This document shows, in pieces, positions 16,132-25,639 of a DNA stretch of 53,693 nucleotides. A program made the translations under genes and the position numbers. The number at the start of each line of letters is the position of its first letter. Position 1 is the first letter of the stretch. The DNA lies in NCBI GenBank assembly GCA_030656095.1, contig JAUSOU010000041.1, positions 1 to 53,693 of the forward strand. The letters are read 5' to 3'. The stretch comes from Thermovirgaceae bacterium. Lineage in GTDB: Bacteria; Synergistota; Synergistia; Synergistales; Thermovirgaceae. The notes under the pieces are model-generated. The model ran no database searches and was not told where the DNA came from. It was given only the letters and a program-made list of their open reading frames with translations.

Positions 16132-17063
16132 GCCACCTTATCCCCCTTCTTCAGGTTAATTCCTCTAAGCCAGCCTGCTCCATCTGTCCTTCGTTTCCCT
16201 TCCTGCTGGACCTCCACAAGAACCACCGAACCGGCGCCGCATGCAACAACAGGGTTTCCATCAAGAAAACCTGCGATCTCGCCGGGTTCACCCGAGAGAT
16301 CAGATATTCGGGTTTTCCAGATCTTGAGGCGCCTGACGCCAACAAAAACGAAACAACCGGGCACGGGATTCATGGCTCTAACGAGGTCATGGACCTGTTT
16401 GGAAGGGTTTTCCCATCTCAGCTCTGTTTCCGATCTAAAAATCCTGGGGGCAAATGATGCATTCTCATGATCCTGCTCTTTGAGGGAAATCCTTCCCTGA
16501 CACAACAATTCTAGTCCATCCAGAAGCAAACGGGTACCTTGAACAGCAAGTAATTCCGAAATATCTCCAAAAGTATCCTCGCAGCCTATCACAATGTGTG
16601 TGGAGGCAAGGACCGGACCGGCGTCCATTTGCGGGACAAGACGGAATACCGTGACGCCTGTCCTGGTTTCACCATTCATGATCGCCCTCTGGATGGGAGC
16701 CGAGCCTCTGTAGGCCGGAAGAAGGGACGGATGGATGTTGAGGCATCCAGGCTGGGGTAGAGAGAGAAAAGGTTCTCCGATCTTCTGCGCGAAATCCACG
16801 ACCAGAATGCAAGCCGGTGACTCTCCTTTGTAAAGATCCATCAAAGCCCTGTCGTTGTTGAAATCAGAGGTTCGCGTCAGCGGTAGATCAAATTTTCTTG
16901 CCGCAGACTCGACAGGAGTCTCTCTCTCGGCAAGATGTCTTCCCGCAGGCCTTGGATGCGCCGTGATAACCCTGACGATCGTAGTGCTTTCAACCAGAAC
17001 GGATAGACATCGGGCTCCAAAGGATCCCGATCCAGCGAACCAAAGCTGATTCTTCAGGGTCAT
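16128..17063 (-). CDS. fmt: methionyl-tRNA formyltransferase
   Basis: Formylates Met-tRNA(fMet) with 10-formyl-THF before translation starts. The 311-residue protein has the catalytic core CLNIHPSLLPAYRGSAPIQR (Asn and His of the active site) near residue 107 and the aspartate in VPQMDAGPVL. The C-terminal OB-like tRNA-binding domain runs from about residue 205. Some N-terminal motifs are divergent (GSGSFGARCL in place of GTPxFAVPxL; RPAGRHLAE in place of the usual KPxGRG). Start ATG overlaps the def stop by four bases, the classic def-fmt pair. Confidence 0.93.
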   Translation of the reverse strand: MTLKNQLWFAGSGSFGARCLSVLVESTTIVRVITAHPRPAGRHLAERETPVESAARKFDLPLTRTSDFNNDRALMDLYKGESPACILVVDFAQKIGEPFLSLPQPGCLNIHPSLLPAYRGSAPIQRAIMNGETRTGVTVFRLVPQMDAGPVLASTHIVIGCEDTFGDISELLAVQGTRLLLDGLELLCQGRISLKEQDHENASFAPRIFRSETELRWENPSKQVHDLVRAMNPVPGCFVFVGVRRLKIWKTRISDLSGEPGEIAGFLDGNPVVACGAGSVVLVEVQQEGKRRTDGAGWLRGINLKKGDKVA

Positions 17064-17548
17064 TTATCTTCCCTTTTTTCCAATTTTCTCTTGAAAAACT
17101 TTCTTTTCAAAGGTGAAAGCCTGTCGAAAAACAACTTCCCGTGAAGGTGGTCGATCTCGTGCATGATGGCCCTCGCAAGAAAACCGGTCTCATCGAGTCT
17201 GTAGGGGTCGCCCTTTTCGTCCCGGGCATCAACAACAATCCTTTCCGGACGGCCGACTTTCTCGTAAAAACCGGGGGAGCTAAGACACCCCTCCTCCTGA
17301 AAGTCTTCTCCTTCGCAATCGACTACTTCCGGGTTAACGAGAACGATCCTTCTGTCCCTCCACCCGACGACGGCGATCTGGAGATTGATCCCTATCTGGG
17401 GAGCCGCAAGTCCAACACCCTCATATTCTTTCATCGTCTCCCACATATCGTTGATAAGATCCATCAGGGAGGCGTCGAAATTCCTGACTGTCTCCGCGCA
17501 GCCTCTCAGCACTGGATCGGGATACTCCCGGATGCGGTGCACGGACAT
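17060..17548 (-). CDS. def: peptide deformylase
   Basis: Metalloenzyme that removes the N-formyl group from new proteins. All three motifs are present in 162 residues: GVGLAAPQIG (about 44-53), EGCLSSPG (metal-binding Cys) and HEIDHLHG (two metal His and catalytic Glu). Start ATG at 17548 has an AAGGAAG site upstream. It overlaps fmt by four bases and follows the S1-domain gene by 72 bases. Confidence 0.96.
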   Translation of the reverse strand: MSVHRIREYPDPVLRGCAETVRNFDASLMDLINDMWETMKEYEGVGLAAPQIGINLQIAVVGWRDRRIVLVNPEVVDCEGEDFQEEGCLSSPGFYEKVGRPERIVVDARDEKGDPYRLDETGFLARAIMHEIDHLHGKLFFDRLSPLKRKFFKRKLEKREDK

Positions 17549-17620
17549 CGCGATTCGCTTCCTTTCATTTGTCCCTGCAGGAGCGGTTCCGGAAAAACCA
17601 GGTACCGCCCTGCAGCGGAA

Positions 17621-19138
17621 CTAATCCTTCAAAGATGCCTTCAGGATATCTCCGATAGTGACGTTGGTCTCGCCGTCGACGAACTGTGAGCTGTCCTTCT
17701 TGCCATCGCTCTTTTTGCGGCGTTTTTCGGGCTCGTGCTCCTTGCGGGGCTCCGGCTCCTCCATGGCACTCATGCTCAGGCGGATCCTGCGGTCGATGGG
17801 TTTGATTTCGATGATGCGGGCAACAATTTCCTGCCCTTCGGTAAGGACATCGCGTGGTTTTTCAACTCGTTTCTGGCTCAGCTGCGAGACATGTATCAGC
17901 CCTTCGATACCTTCCGCGATCTCGACGAAGGCTCCAAAATCCGTAAGCCTCACAACTTTTACGGGATACTCTCCGTTGACCTGGAACCTCTCCTCTAACC
18001 CCTGCCATGGGTCGTTGAGCTGTTTGTAGCCAAGGCTGATCCTCTTGCTGGCGAGGTCGATCCCTAGGATCTGTACATCTATCTGCTGCCCCTTGCGAAG
18101 GGCTTCCTTCGGGTGCCTGATCCTCTGCCAGCTGATATCGCCAATATGAACCAGCCCCTCGATACCCGGCTCGATCTCGACGAAGGCTCCGAATTCAGCG
18201 AGATTGGTCACTTTTCCGGTGATGATCTCACCCTCCTTGAGTCTGCCGCTGATCTCTTCCCAAGGGTCTGTCTGCGTCTGCTTTATGCTCAGGGAGATCC
18301 TGTTGTTCTCCGGTTCTATACCGATGATTTTGACCTTGACCCTGTCGCCCTTGTTGACTATTTCCCTGGGCTTTATGTTCCGGCCCCAGGATAGTTCCGT
18401 GTTGTGGACGAGTCCTTCAACGGTCCCAAGGTTTACGAACGCTCCGAAGGAAGTTATGGACGACACTGTTCCCTCGGCGACCTGTCCAATCTCCGTACTC
18501 TCGAAAAAGGACTGCCTCTGTTCGTTCAGTTCGCCCTCGAGAATCGCCCGGCGTGATAGAACGATCCGGCGTTTTCTCTTGTCCCTTTCGATCACCTTGG
18601 CACTGAAGGTGTCCTCCACAAGGCGAGAAGGATTGATCCCCCGCCCTTCCTCCGCGAGGTGGGAAACGGGAATGAAGCCCTCGATACCGCAGCAATCGAC
18701 AATAAGACCGCCCTTCACCTTTCGAAGACCCCGAACGTCGATCACCTCGTTCTTCGAGAGACTCTCTTCCATCGAGTTCCAGCGTTCATCGAACTCGGAT
18801 CTCCACCTGCTTACTACCAACTGCGATTCTTCTCCCTGCTTGAGAGAAACAACCTGCACCCTGACGGTGTCTCCGATGGAGGGTGTTTCCTTGGCCTCGA
18901 CTAGAACCCTGTGGCTCCATTCATGCCTGGGAAGGAACCCCTCGCATTTGTAACCGACATCGACCAGCCATCCTTCTTCGCTGGATTCAACTACTGTGCC
19001 TTCTACGGTTTTGCCTCGGTGAATTTCTCCAACCTCGTACTTCCCAAGAAAACTTTCCATCGTTTCAGTGTCGTCGTTGTTTGTGGAATCGTTCTCGAGA
19101 TTTTCCTCTTCGTGTTCGGTTCTTGTCTCTTCAGTCAT
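17621..19138 (-). CDS. rpsA: S1 RNA-binding domain protein, ribosomal protein S1-like
   Basis: A 505-residue protein with an acidic N-terminal tail and about five S1 (OB-fold) domains, roughly at residues 38-110, 120-195, 210-280, 295-368 and 383-455. The last three carry the strong GTVxxxxxFGAFVxL and EGLVH pattern. A charged C-terminal tail follows. S1 proteins help the 30S subunit bind mRNA. The chosen ATG at 19138 lies inside the end of ispH (8-base overlap). An ATG four codons earlier abuts its own GGGAGG and is less likely. In Clostridia the two genes are often fused; here they are separate but interlocked. Confidence 0.9.
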   Translation of the reverse strand: MTEETRTEHEEENLENDSTNNDDTETMESFLGKYEVGEIHRGKTVEGTVVESSEEGWLVDVGYKCEGFLPRHEWSHRVLVEAKETPSIGDTVRVQVVSLKQGEESQLVVSRWRSEFDERWNSMEESLSKNEVIDVRGLRKVKGGLIVDCCGIEGFIPVSHLAEEGRGINPSRLVEDTFSAKVIERDKRKRRIVLSRRAILEGELNEQRQSFFESTEIGQVAEGTVSSITSFGAFVNLGTVEGLVHNTELSWGRNIKPREIVNKGDRVKVKIIGIEPENNRISLSIKQTQTDPWEEISGRLKEGEIITGKVTNLAEFGAFVEIEPGIEGLVHIGDISWQRIRHPKEALRKGQQIDVQILGIDLASKRISLGYKQLNDPWQGLEERFQVNGEYPVKVVRLTDFGAFVEIAEGIEGLIHVSQLSQKRVEKPRDVLTEGQEIVARIIEIKPIDRRIRLSMSAMEEPEPRKEHEPEKRRKKSDGKKDSSQFVDGETNVTIGDILKASLKD

Positions 19139-19994
19139 CTTCGTATCCATCCTCCCTGGCGCTCTTTGCAGACGCGAGTCTGTTTTCAAGTTTATGGATC
19201 AGCCAGTCGGGTGTGCTTGCTCCCGCCGCGATCCCTATTTTTCTTTTACCCCTGAACCACCCGCTTTCCATCTCCCCGTCGTTCTCAATCCACAAGGTCG
19301 GAGTTCCGGTTTTTTTAGATATTTCCACAAGTTTAGCGGTATTGGCGCTGTTTTTGCCACCAATAACGATGATACCATCAACCGAACCGGCCAGGCGCGC
19401 AACCGATTCCTGCCTGGCCGAGGTGGCGTCGCATATCGTGTTGAAGACCCTGACCTCATCGGCCATTTTGGTGACCGATGAAACAAGAAGGGAAAGGGTT
19501 TCCTTTCTCTGGGTCGTTTGCGAAACGATCCCGATCTTTGAGATCCCGGACTCAACAGGAAAAGATACAGCGGCAGGGTCGACAACCCTTACCATTCCCC
19601 TGGCAAACTGTCTTATAGCCTGAACTTCAGGGTGATCCTTGTCTCCAAGGATCAAAACCATATAACCCGCCTCCGACAGAAAGGCCGCCTTTTCCTGCGC
19701 TTTTCTGACAAAGGGGCAGGTGCCGTCGATGATTATGGAGCCCTTTCCGGCCAATGATTCAAGAGTCTCTCCGGATACTCCATGCGCTCTTATAAAGACT
19801 GCTGCTTTTGAAGGGACGTCCGAGGGATCTTCGATTATCTCCAGACCCAGAGAACGCAGCCTGTTGATCTCCTGCGAGTTGTGGATGGGGCTACCGAGGG
19901 CATAGACCTTGCCGAACCTTGCAAGAGAATCCTCAAGTGTGGATATGGCCCTTCGAACCCCGAAACAGAATCCCCTTGGTTCGGCAAATATCAA
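19131..19994 (-). CDS. ispH: 4-hydroxy-3-methylbut-2-enyl diphosphate reductase
   Basis: Last enzyme of the MEP isoprenoid pathway, a [4Fe-4S] reductase making IPP and DMAPP. The three cluster cysteines lie in EPRGFCFGVRRA (about residue 11), DGTCPFVRK (about 95) and FNTICDATSARQ (about 190). The substrate His residues are in GSPIHNSQE and RAHGV. The start is inferred to be TTG at 19994, giving IFAEPRGFC as in relatives: it overlaps the miaA stop as TTGA and has AAGGA 9 bases upstream. The open frame extends 93 codons further upstream over miaA, but those residues have no likeness to IspH. 287 residues. Confidence 0.92.
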   Translation of the reverse strand: MIFAEPRGFCFGVRRAISTLEDSLARFGKVYALGSPIHNSQEINRLRSLGLEIIEDPSDVPSKAAVFIRAHGVSGETLESLAGKGSIIIDGTCPFVRKAQEKAAFLSEAGYMVLILGDKDHPEVQAIRQFARGMVRVVDPAAVSFPVESGISKIGIVSQTTQRKETLSLLVSSVTKMADEVRVFNTICDATSARQESVARLAGSVDGIIVIGGKNSANTAKLVEISKKTGTPTLWIENDGEMESGWFRGKRKIGIAAGASTPDWLIHKLENRLASAKSAREDGYEDD

Positions 19995-20962
19995 TTCGAT
20001 TTTTTCCTTAATTTCCAGTGTCTTTCTTTCCAAAGAGCAATCACATTCCTCGCCTGATCCGGGATTCCTGAACATGAAACATAATACCACAGAGCTGGCG
20101 AAAACTTTCGGAACCACGTCATCTGACGTCTCACAAAAGCCTTTGTGGAACGTATATCTCCCTCCCGGGCCTCGCTCAGGGAAATTTTTCCAGCATGAAA
20201 GGCCGCCAGCTCCCTGTAGCCGAAACCTCTCATCGACGGCAGATCGGCGTGGTAACCTCTGGCCAGAAGCCACTTTACTTCATCGGGGTAGCCTGCAGCA
20301 AACTGTTCACTTACGCGCTCCTCGATCTTTTTGTACAGGTTCTCCCTTCCGGGGTAAAGAGCTATGAAGAAGGGGCGGAAGGAGGGCCTTGTTTTTGTCC
20401 CTGTATCCCTCCACCATGTCGGGGTTCTGCCAGTCTTTTCGATAATGGACAGGGCCCTGATAACCCGAAACGCGTCGTTGGGGTGGATCCTTTCCGCGTA
20501 AACGGGATCCAGAGAACGGAGCTTCTCGTAGAGGTCACCGGAATGGCCAGCCAGCCAAAGGCTTTCGTAGGCGCTCCTGACATCCTGCCACCTTTCAAGT
20601 CCATCGGAAAGAACTCCTGAAAAGAGAGCGTTGAAGTAAAAAGGAGTCCCACCTGCAAGTATCGGTGTCCTGCCCCTCGCAAGGATGCCATTGATCGCCT
20701 CCGTTGCACCCGAGACGAAATCGGCGGCGGTGAAGACATTGTCCGGGTCGGCGACGTCTATCATGTGGTGTGGTATCTCCCTGCGGATCACAGGAGAGAT
20801 CTTGTCGGTCCCTACATTCATGAACCTGTACACCTGGCGCGAATCGACCGAAACGACCTCCCCGTCAAGGCCTTTTGCGAGTTCAAGTGAAAAAAACGTT
20901 TTCCCCGAGGCTGTAGGCCCGATTACTGCCAGAATTTCTTTTGTTTCACAAGGCAGCTTCAT
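19991..20962 (-). CDS. miaA: tRNA dimethylallyltransferase
   Basis: Transfers a dimethylallyl group to N6 of A37 in tRNAs reading UNN codons. The 323-residue protein has the P-loop GPTASGKTFFSLELAK near residue 14, then VSVDSRQVYRFMNVGTDKI, PHHMIDV and LAGGTPFYFNAL. All are diagnostic. The ATG at 20962 overlaps the mutL stop by four bases and has GGGAGGGA just upstream. Its substrate DMAPP comes from the next gene's product, IspH, a neat pathway link. Confidence 0.95.
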   Translation of the reverse strand: MKLPCETKEILAVIGPTASGKTFFSLELAKGLDGEVVSVDSRQVYRFMNVGTDKISPVIRREIPHHMIDVADPDNVFTAADFVSGATEAINGILARGRTPILAGGTPFYFNALFSGVLSDGLERWQDVRSAYESLWLAGHSGDLYEKLRSLDPVYAERIHPNDAFRVIRALSIIEKTGRTPTWWRDTGTKTRPSFRPFFIALYPGRENLYKKIEERVSEQFAAGYPDEVKWLLARGYHADLPSMRGFGYRELAAFHAGKISLSEAREGDIRSTKAFVRRQMTWFRKFSPALWYYVSCSGIPDQARNVIALWKERHWKLRKKSN

Positions 20963-22653
20963 GATTCCCTCCCGAAGAGGCGAGCCAGATCCCTTGACCG
21001 GAGACGGATCAGCGTAGGCCTGCCATGAGGGCACATCGAAGGAGTTTCGCAGGCTAAAAGCTCCTCGAAGAGCCTCAAGGCCTCCTCAGGTGATATCCTT
21101 TCGCCAAGCCTGACAGATGAGTGACATGCTTTATCGGCGAATGGTTCAATATTTGTGTGACCGTCTTCATGATCATCAAGGATACTGATCCAGGATCTGA
21201 GTGCTTCCAGAGGAGAGGTCGTATGCTCTGACCCTGAACCTTCCGGGAGCGAAACAAGAAAGAGCGCTCCGGATCTATCATCAAACCCGAAACCGGAACT
21301 TTCAAGACTCTCACGGAACTCGACGGTGCGATCTGAAAGCGTGGGAGGGATCTGCACGGGAAAAGGAATGATCTGGGATGTGTTTCCTCTCCCCTTGGAG
21401 GAAAGCTTCTCGTAGACTATCCTTTCATGGGCGGCATGCGGATCGACAACTATGAGTTCTTCGTTCCCGTTGAAGAGCAGATAACCCGAACCCATCTGGC
21501 CGATATATGCCCCCCCGGAATCCTGCTGAATTTCCTGCTGGACGATCGAACCGGAAGGAACAGGGGGTTCCCCCACTCTGGAAAAATTATTATCCCCTTC
21601 GTTGCGCAGTGACAGCGTCCCTCCCGTATCAGCGCCTCTTGGGCGATATCCGGCCAAAGACTTTCCAGAAGCAATTAAACCCGGATCAAACTGATTCACT
21701 TCAACCAGAGAAATTACGGCCCTCCGGACTGCCACGAAGAGAGGCAGTGAGGAATGGACCCTGACCTCGGTTTTTCCGGGGTGGATGTTGACATCTAGAA
21801 GGTCAGGGGGGACGGAAATAAAGAACATCCAGTTTCCCGACGCCGCATCGCCGCCGGATGCGGCGGCCGCCGCGACGGCCGCGTCACGAACCCGCCTGCC
21901 GTTGAAAAAAACAGTAACGTCCCTTCTCCTTGTGCCGGGAGAGGGAGACCATACCGCCTCCACGATCACACCGCCCTCACTGACGGTGTTACGGCGCAGT
22001 TCGGAGGTGGATCCCCAGATCTTTTCAAGAACGGATACCTTATCCTGCCTGCCGTCGGTCGAAAAAACCTCCTTTCCGTCCCGGTGAATGGAGAATGAGG
22101 TTCCGGAAAAAGCGGCGGCATAATCCCTGATTATGGCCGCGGCCCTTCGCCCCTCCGTGGAGGCGCTCTTCAGAAAGTTTCTTCTGGCCGGAAGGTTAAA
22201 GAAGAGATCATCAACCTGGATCCTTGTCCCCGACTGTGCGGTCACGGGTTCGTGGAGGATGATCTCTCCTCCGACCGCTCGAAGGAGCCCCCCCTGAACC
22301 GATCCTGGGCGGAAACTTCTGATCTCCAACCGGCTCACCGCACAAATACTGGCAAGAGCCTCCCCTCTGTAACCGAAGGAGTCGATCCTGGAAAGATCTT
22401 TAACATCCTCGATCTTGCTAGTGGCAAAGCGTTCAATTGCAAGGGGGAGCTCTTCGAAGGGGATGCCGTTCCCGTCGTCTTCTACGGAAATCATGCTCTT
22501 CCCGCCATTCCCGAGACGAATGACGATCCTGGAGGATCCCGCGTCAAGCGAATTCTCTATGAGTTCCTTTACCGCGGATGCCGGGTTCTCGATGACCTCG
22601 CCGGCTGCGATCCTGCTTGAAACATCCTGCGGAAGCTGTCTTATGGGCTTCAT
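20959..22653 (-). CDS. mutL: DNA mismatch repair protein MutL
   Basis: GHKL ATPase and mismatch-repair matchmaker, 564 residues. The N-terminus has [20 protein letters not shown] and the SVEDDGNGI and [13 protein letters not shown]-site motifs. The C-terminal dimerisation domain has [12 protein letters not shown], fitting the DQHAxxExxxxE endonuclease signature, plus [10 protein letters not shown] and CPHGRPT. So this MutL should nick DNA itself, and no MutH is expected. The ATG at 22653 overlaps the mutS stop by four bases. Confidence 0.96.
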   Translation of the reverse strand: MKPIRQLPQDVSSRIAAGEVIENPASAVKELIENSLDAGSSRIVIRLGNGGKSMISVEDDGNGIPFEELPLAIERFATSKIEDVKDLSRIDSFGYRGEALASICAVSRLEIRSFRPGSVQGGLLRAVGGEIILHEPVTAQSGTRIQVDDLFFNLPARRNFLKSASTEGRRAAAIIRDYAAAFSGTSFSIHRDGKEVFSTDGRQDKVSVLEKIWGSTSELRRNTVSEGGVIVEAVWSPSPGTRRRDVTVFFNGRRVRDAAVAAAAASGGDAASGNWMFFISVPPDLLDVNIHPGKTEVRVHSSLPLFVAVRRAVISLVEVNQFDPGLIASGKSLAGYRPRGADTGGTLSLRNEGDNNFSRVGEPPVPSGSIVQQEIQQDSGGAYIGQMGSGYLLFNGNEELIVVDPHAAHERIVYEKLSSKGRGNTSQIIPFPVQIPPTLSDRTVEFRESLESSGFGFDDRSGALFLVSLPEGSGSEHTTSPLEALRSWISILDDHEDGHTNIEPFADKACHSSVRLGERISPEEALRLFEELLACETPSMCPHGRPTLIRLRSRDLARLFGRES

Positions 22654-25223
22654 CGCAGATCAAGTGCCTCCCTTGCCTTTTTTCTGAGATCATAAAGCCT
22701 CTCCAGGGCCTTCAAAGGCGTCATTTCATCGGGCTCGATCTCAGCGAGCTCTCCGATTATCTCTTCAAAGACGCCTCCGAAGAGAGAAAGCTGTTCAGCA
22801 AAAGATCCAGCGGGAGTCGTCATGGCTTCCATGTCATCCTTGCCTTCAAATCGTTCCAGGATCTCCATCGACCTTCTCAGCACGACATCCGGTATACCGG
22901 CAAGACGTGCAACCTCAATCCCGTAGGACCTGTCCGCCGGAACAGGCACCACCTTGTAGAGAAAGATAATTCCGTTTTCCCTCTCTTCCACGGCCATGCT
23001 CAGATTTCGAACCCCGGGAAGTTTATCGGAGAGAACAGTCAATTCGTGAAAATGGGTCGCGAACAGAACCCGGGGCCTGCGGTCTTCCGGGTGCTGAAGA
23101 TACTCCAGCACCGCCCAGGCAATGCTCATGCCGTCGTAAGTCGATGTCCCCCGCCCCACCTCGTCAAGAACTACCAGGCTTCGCGAAGAGACGTTGTTCA
23201 GAATATTGGCAGTTTCGATCATTTCAACCATGAAGGTGCTTCTCCCTCTGGCTATATCGTCCCTTGCTCCGATCCGGGAGAAAATCTTTTCGATAATGCC
23301 TATCCTTGCACTCCTTGCCGGGATAAAACAGCCGGCCTGTGCCATGATCACCAGCAGGGCAGTCATCCTCAGGTATGTGGATTTGCCAGCCATGTTGGGG
23401 CCGGTCACTATGGCGATCCGCGAATTATCAGAATCCAGCCTGACGTCATTGGGAGTGAAGGCGCCGCTTTTGAGGGACAGTTCAACAACGGGATGTCTTC
23501 CGGCCTCGATATCAATGATCTCGCCAAGGTCTACGGTGGGCCTGCAGTAGCGATTAATGGAGGCCGTCTGGGCGAAAGAGGCAAGGACATCGATCTCGGC
23601 AATGGAAATGGCAAGAGCACGAAGTCGGGGTGAGCATTCAAGGATCGAAGTACACACCTCCCGAAAAAGTTTTTCCTCCCTCGCTCTCACCTTTTCGGAA
23701 GCTGAAAGCATTCTTTCCTCGAATTCCTTAAGTTCCTCGGTGACGAATCTCTCCCCCGATACGAGCGTCTGTTTTCGAATGAAGGAATCCGGCAGATCCC
23801 GAGACGAGATTCTGCTCACTTCGATGTAATAGCCAAAAACCCTGTTAAAGCCGATCTTCATATTTTTAATACCCGTTTCCTGTTTCCGGGCATCGAGAAA
23901 GGCGTCGAGCCATTCATTTTCGTTATTTTGAATACCCCTGAGGGAATCTATAACTGGGTCGAACCCTTCGCGAATGACCTGTCCCCCATGAAGTGCGCGG
24001 GGAAGATCTTTATTCAGGGCTCTGCCCAGAAGAGCGCCAAGGGCGACAGTCTCCCCGGTCTCCATGGGAATAATTTCCATGCCCGTCTCCTCGATCTGTT
24101 TTCTGATGGCCGGTATCGAATTAAGCGTATCGCGCACTATTCCGGCATCTCTTGGACCGGCGCTGCCGAATGCCAGGCGCGAAAGCGAGCGGTCCATATC
24201 ACCGCAGGCGGCCAGAGCTGTCTGAAGCCTTGACCTTGAGTCTGCAGCAGAAACAAGGGATGAAACGCAATCCTGTCTTCCGGATATCTCTTCGGGGTCG
24301 AGAAGCGGATGCAGAAGCCATTCGCGAAGTCTGCGTTTTCCCATCGAAGTCCTGCATCTGTTCAGGGCATCAAAAAGAGATGTACCCCCGTCTCCGACCA
24401 GTTCAAGATTTTCGATGGCGGCAGGGTCTATTTGCATGGAGGATCTCTCAACGATCGGTCGTAGTTCGATCACTCCCCTGGTAGAACGGAATTGCGTCTC
24501 TTCAATATACGTTAAAAGGACTCCGGCACAGCCGCAGGAAGGATCAACATCCGAAAAACCAAAGCCCGCAAGGGAGGAGATCTCCCAATCACGGCATATC
24601 CTTCTGGAGGCCTCCGCAGCCTTGAAGTCGTCACGGTTCCTTGTCGAGAGAGCGCTTCCGCTTCCGTAGGGAATTATGGCCGCGGCTTTCTTCTCCGAAC
24701 CGGCAGGCACGATTATCTCTGCAGGTGAAAACCCGGCCAGTTCCGAACCGGCTGCTTCGGGTGAAAGAGTTCCTGCCCTGAGAAGGCCGGTGGCACAGTT
24801 GAGAAGAGCCAGGGCAACGCCCTCTTCAAGAATGTTCATTGCTGCCAGGCGTCCCTCAGTGGGGGATTCACCGGGCAAAAAAGTACCCGGGGTAACGATC
24901 CTCACAACCTTGCGCTCAACAAGGTTTTTCCCGTCCGGAACAGTGACCTGCTCGCAGATCGCCACTTTCCGGCCGGAAGCAACAAGACGTTCAAGATAGG
25001 ATTCAACGGCATGAAAAGGAACCCCCGCCATTGGGATCTTCTTCTCGGGATCCCTTGCAGTCAACACAATGTCGAGTATGCTTGCCGCCGTTTTTGCATC
25101 GTCAAAGAACATCTCGTAGAAATCGCCCATTCTGAAGAAGAGAAGACAATCAGGGTACCTCTTCTTCCACTCGAAATATTGTTTCAGCATCGGGGTCAAC
25201 TTAACTTCTTCAGGAAGGGTCAA
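22650..25223 (-). CDS. mutS: DNA mismatch repair protein MutS
   Basis: Mismatch-recognition ATPase of 857 residues. The DNA-reading FYE motif appears as [15 protein letters not shown] near residue 31. Walker A is [14 protein letters not shown] near residue 615, with [15 protein letters not shown] and ATHFHEL later. The start is inferred as TTG at 25223: it overlaps the ruvX stop as TTGA and has AGGAG 9 bases upstream. An ATG 11 codons downstream (25190) is an alternative. It heads the mutS-mutL-miaA-ispH string. Confidence 0.95.
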   Translation of the reverse strand: MTLPEEVKLTPMLKQYFEWKKRYPDCLLFFRMGDFYEMFFDDAKTAASILDIVLTARDPEKKIPMAGVPFHAVESYLERLVASGRKVAICEQVTVPDGKNLVERKVVRIVTPGTFLPGESPTEGRLAAMNILEEGVALALLNCATGLLRAGTLSPEAAGSELAGFSPAEIIVPAGSEKKAAAIIPYGSGSALSTRNRDDFKAAEASRRICRDWEISSLAGFGFSDVDPSCGCAGVLLTYIEETQFRSTRGVIELRPIVERSSMQIDPAAIENLELVGDGGTSLFDALNRCRTSMGKRRLREWLLHPLLDPEEISGRQDCVSSLVSAADSRSRLQTALAACGDMDRSLSRLAFGSAGPRDAGIVRDTLNSIPAIRKQIEETGMEIIPMETGETVALGALLGRALNKDLPRALHGGQVIREGFDPVIDSLRGIQNNENEWLDAFLDARKQETGIKNMKIGFNRVFGYYIEVSRISSRDLPDSFIRKQTLVSGERFVTEELKEFEERMLSASEKVRAREEKLFREVCTSILECSPRLRALAISIAEIDVLASFAQTASINRYCRPTVDLGEIIDIEAGRHPVVELSLKSGAFTPNDVRLDSDNSRIAIVTGPNMAGKSTYLRMTALLVIMAQAGCFIPARSARIGIIEKIFSRIGARDDIARGRSTFMVEMIETANILNNVSSRSLVVLDEVGRGTSTYDGMSIAWAVLEYLQHPEDRRPRVLFATHFHELTVLSDKLPGVRNLSMAVEERENGIIFLYKVVPVPADRSYGIEVARLAGIPDVVLRRSMEILERFEGKDDMEAMTTPAGSFAEQLSLFGGVFEEIIGELAEIEPDEMTPLKALERLYDLRKKAREALDLR

Positions 25224-25639
25224 TTCCCTCTTCTCCTGTTTTCGAGAAAGCCCTGAAGCATTATCGAGGCTGCGACCTTGTCGACGACCATCTTCCGTTT
25301 CCGGCGTGAGATGTCGCCCTCAAGAAGTGACTGTATGGCTACGGTGGTGGTGAATCTTTCATCCCAGGCCAGGATTTCGATCCCATCAAATTCCGTCTTA
25401 AGTCTTTCGATTATCGACTCGACCCATTCCGCCTCGGGCCCTCTGGATCCATCGGTCCTGACAGGCAGACCCACGACAATGACACCCACGTTGTTTGCCA
25501 CAACCAGACCCCTCAGAGCGTTTATCCAGTCGCGGCCTGCGTCGAGAACAGCGATCCCCTGGGCGAACGTTCCCAGGGGATCGCTTAATGCAACGCCTAT
25601 GCGAACTTTTCCGATGTCGAGTCCAAGGACTCTTTTCAA
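25220..25639 (-). CDS. ruvX: YqgF/RuvX family RNase H-like protein
   Basis: A 139-residue member of the YqgF family, implicated in 16S rRNA 5'/3' processing and described as a putative Holliday-junction resolvase. The conserved acidic sites are in [22 protein letters not shown] and [10 protein letters not shown] at 25639 overlaps the alaS stop as TTGA, and GGGGAG lies a few bases upstream. The alaS-yqgF order is conserved in many bacteria. Confidence 0.92.
   Translation of the reverse strand: MKRVLGLDIGKVRIGVALSDPLGTFAQGIAVLDAGRDWINALRGLVVANNVGVIVVGLPVRTDGSRGPEAEWVESIIERLKTEFDGIEILAWDERFTTTVAIQSLLEGDISRRKRKMVVDKVAASIMLQGFLENRRRGN

Noticed and set aside
19995-20273. N-terminal extension of ispH
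   Set aside because: The 93 extra residues lie antiphase inside miaA and do not resemble IspH; the TTG at 19994 has a ribosome-binding site and the expected N-terminus.
22617-23633. 338-codon open frame on the plus strand opposite mutS
   Set aside because: Shadow of mutS; composition is that of the reverse complement of a conserved gene.
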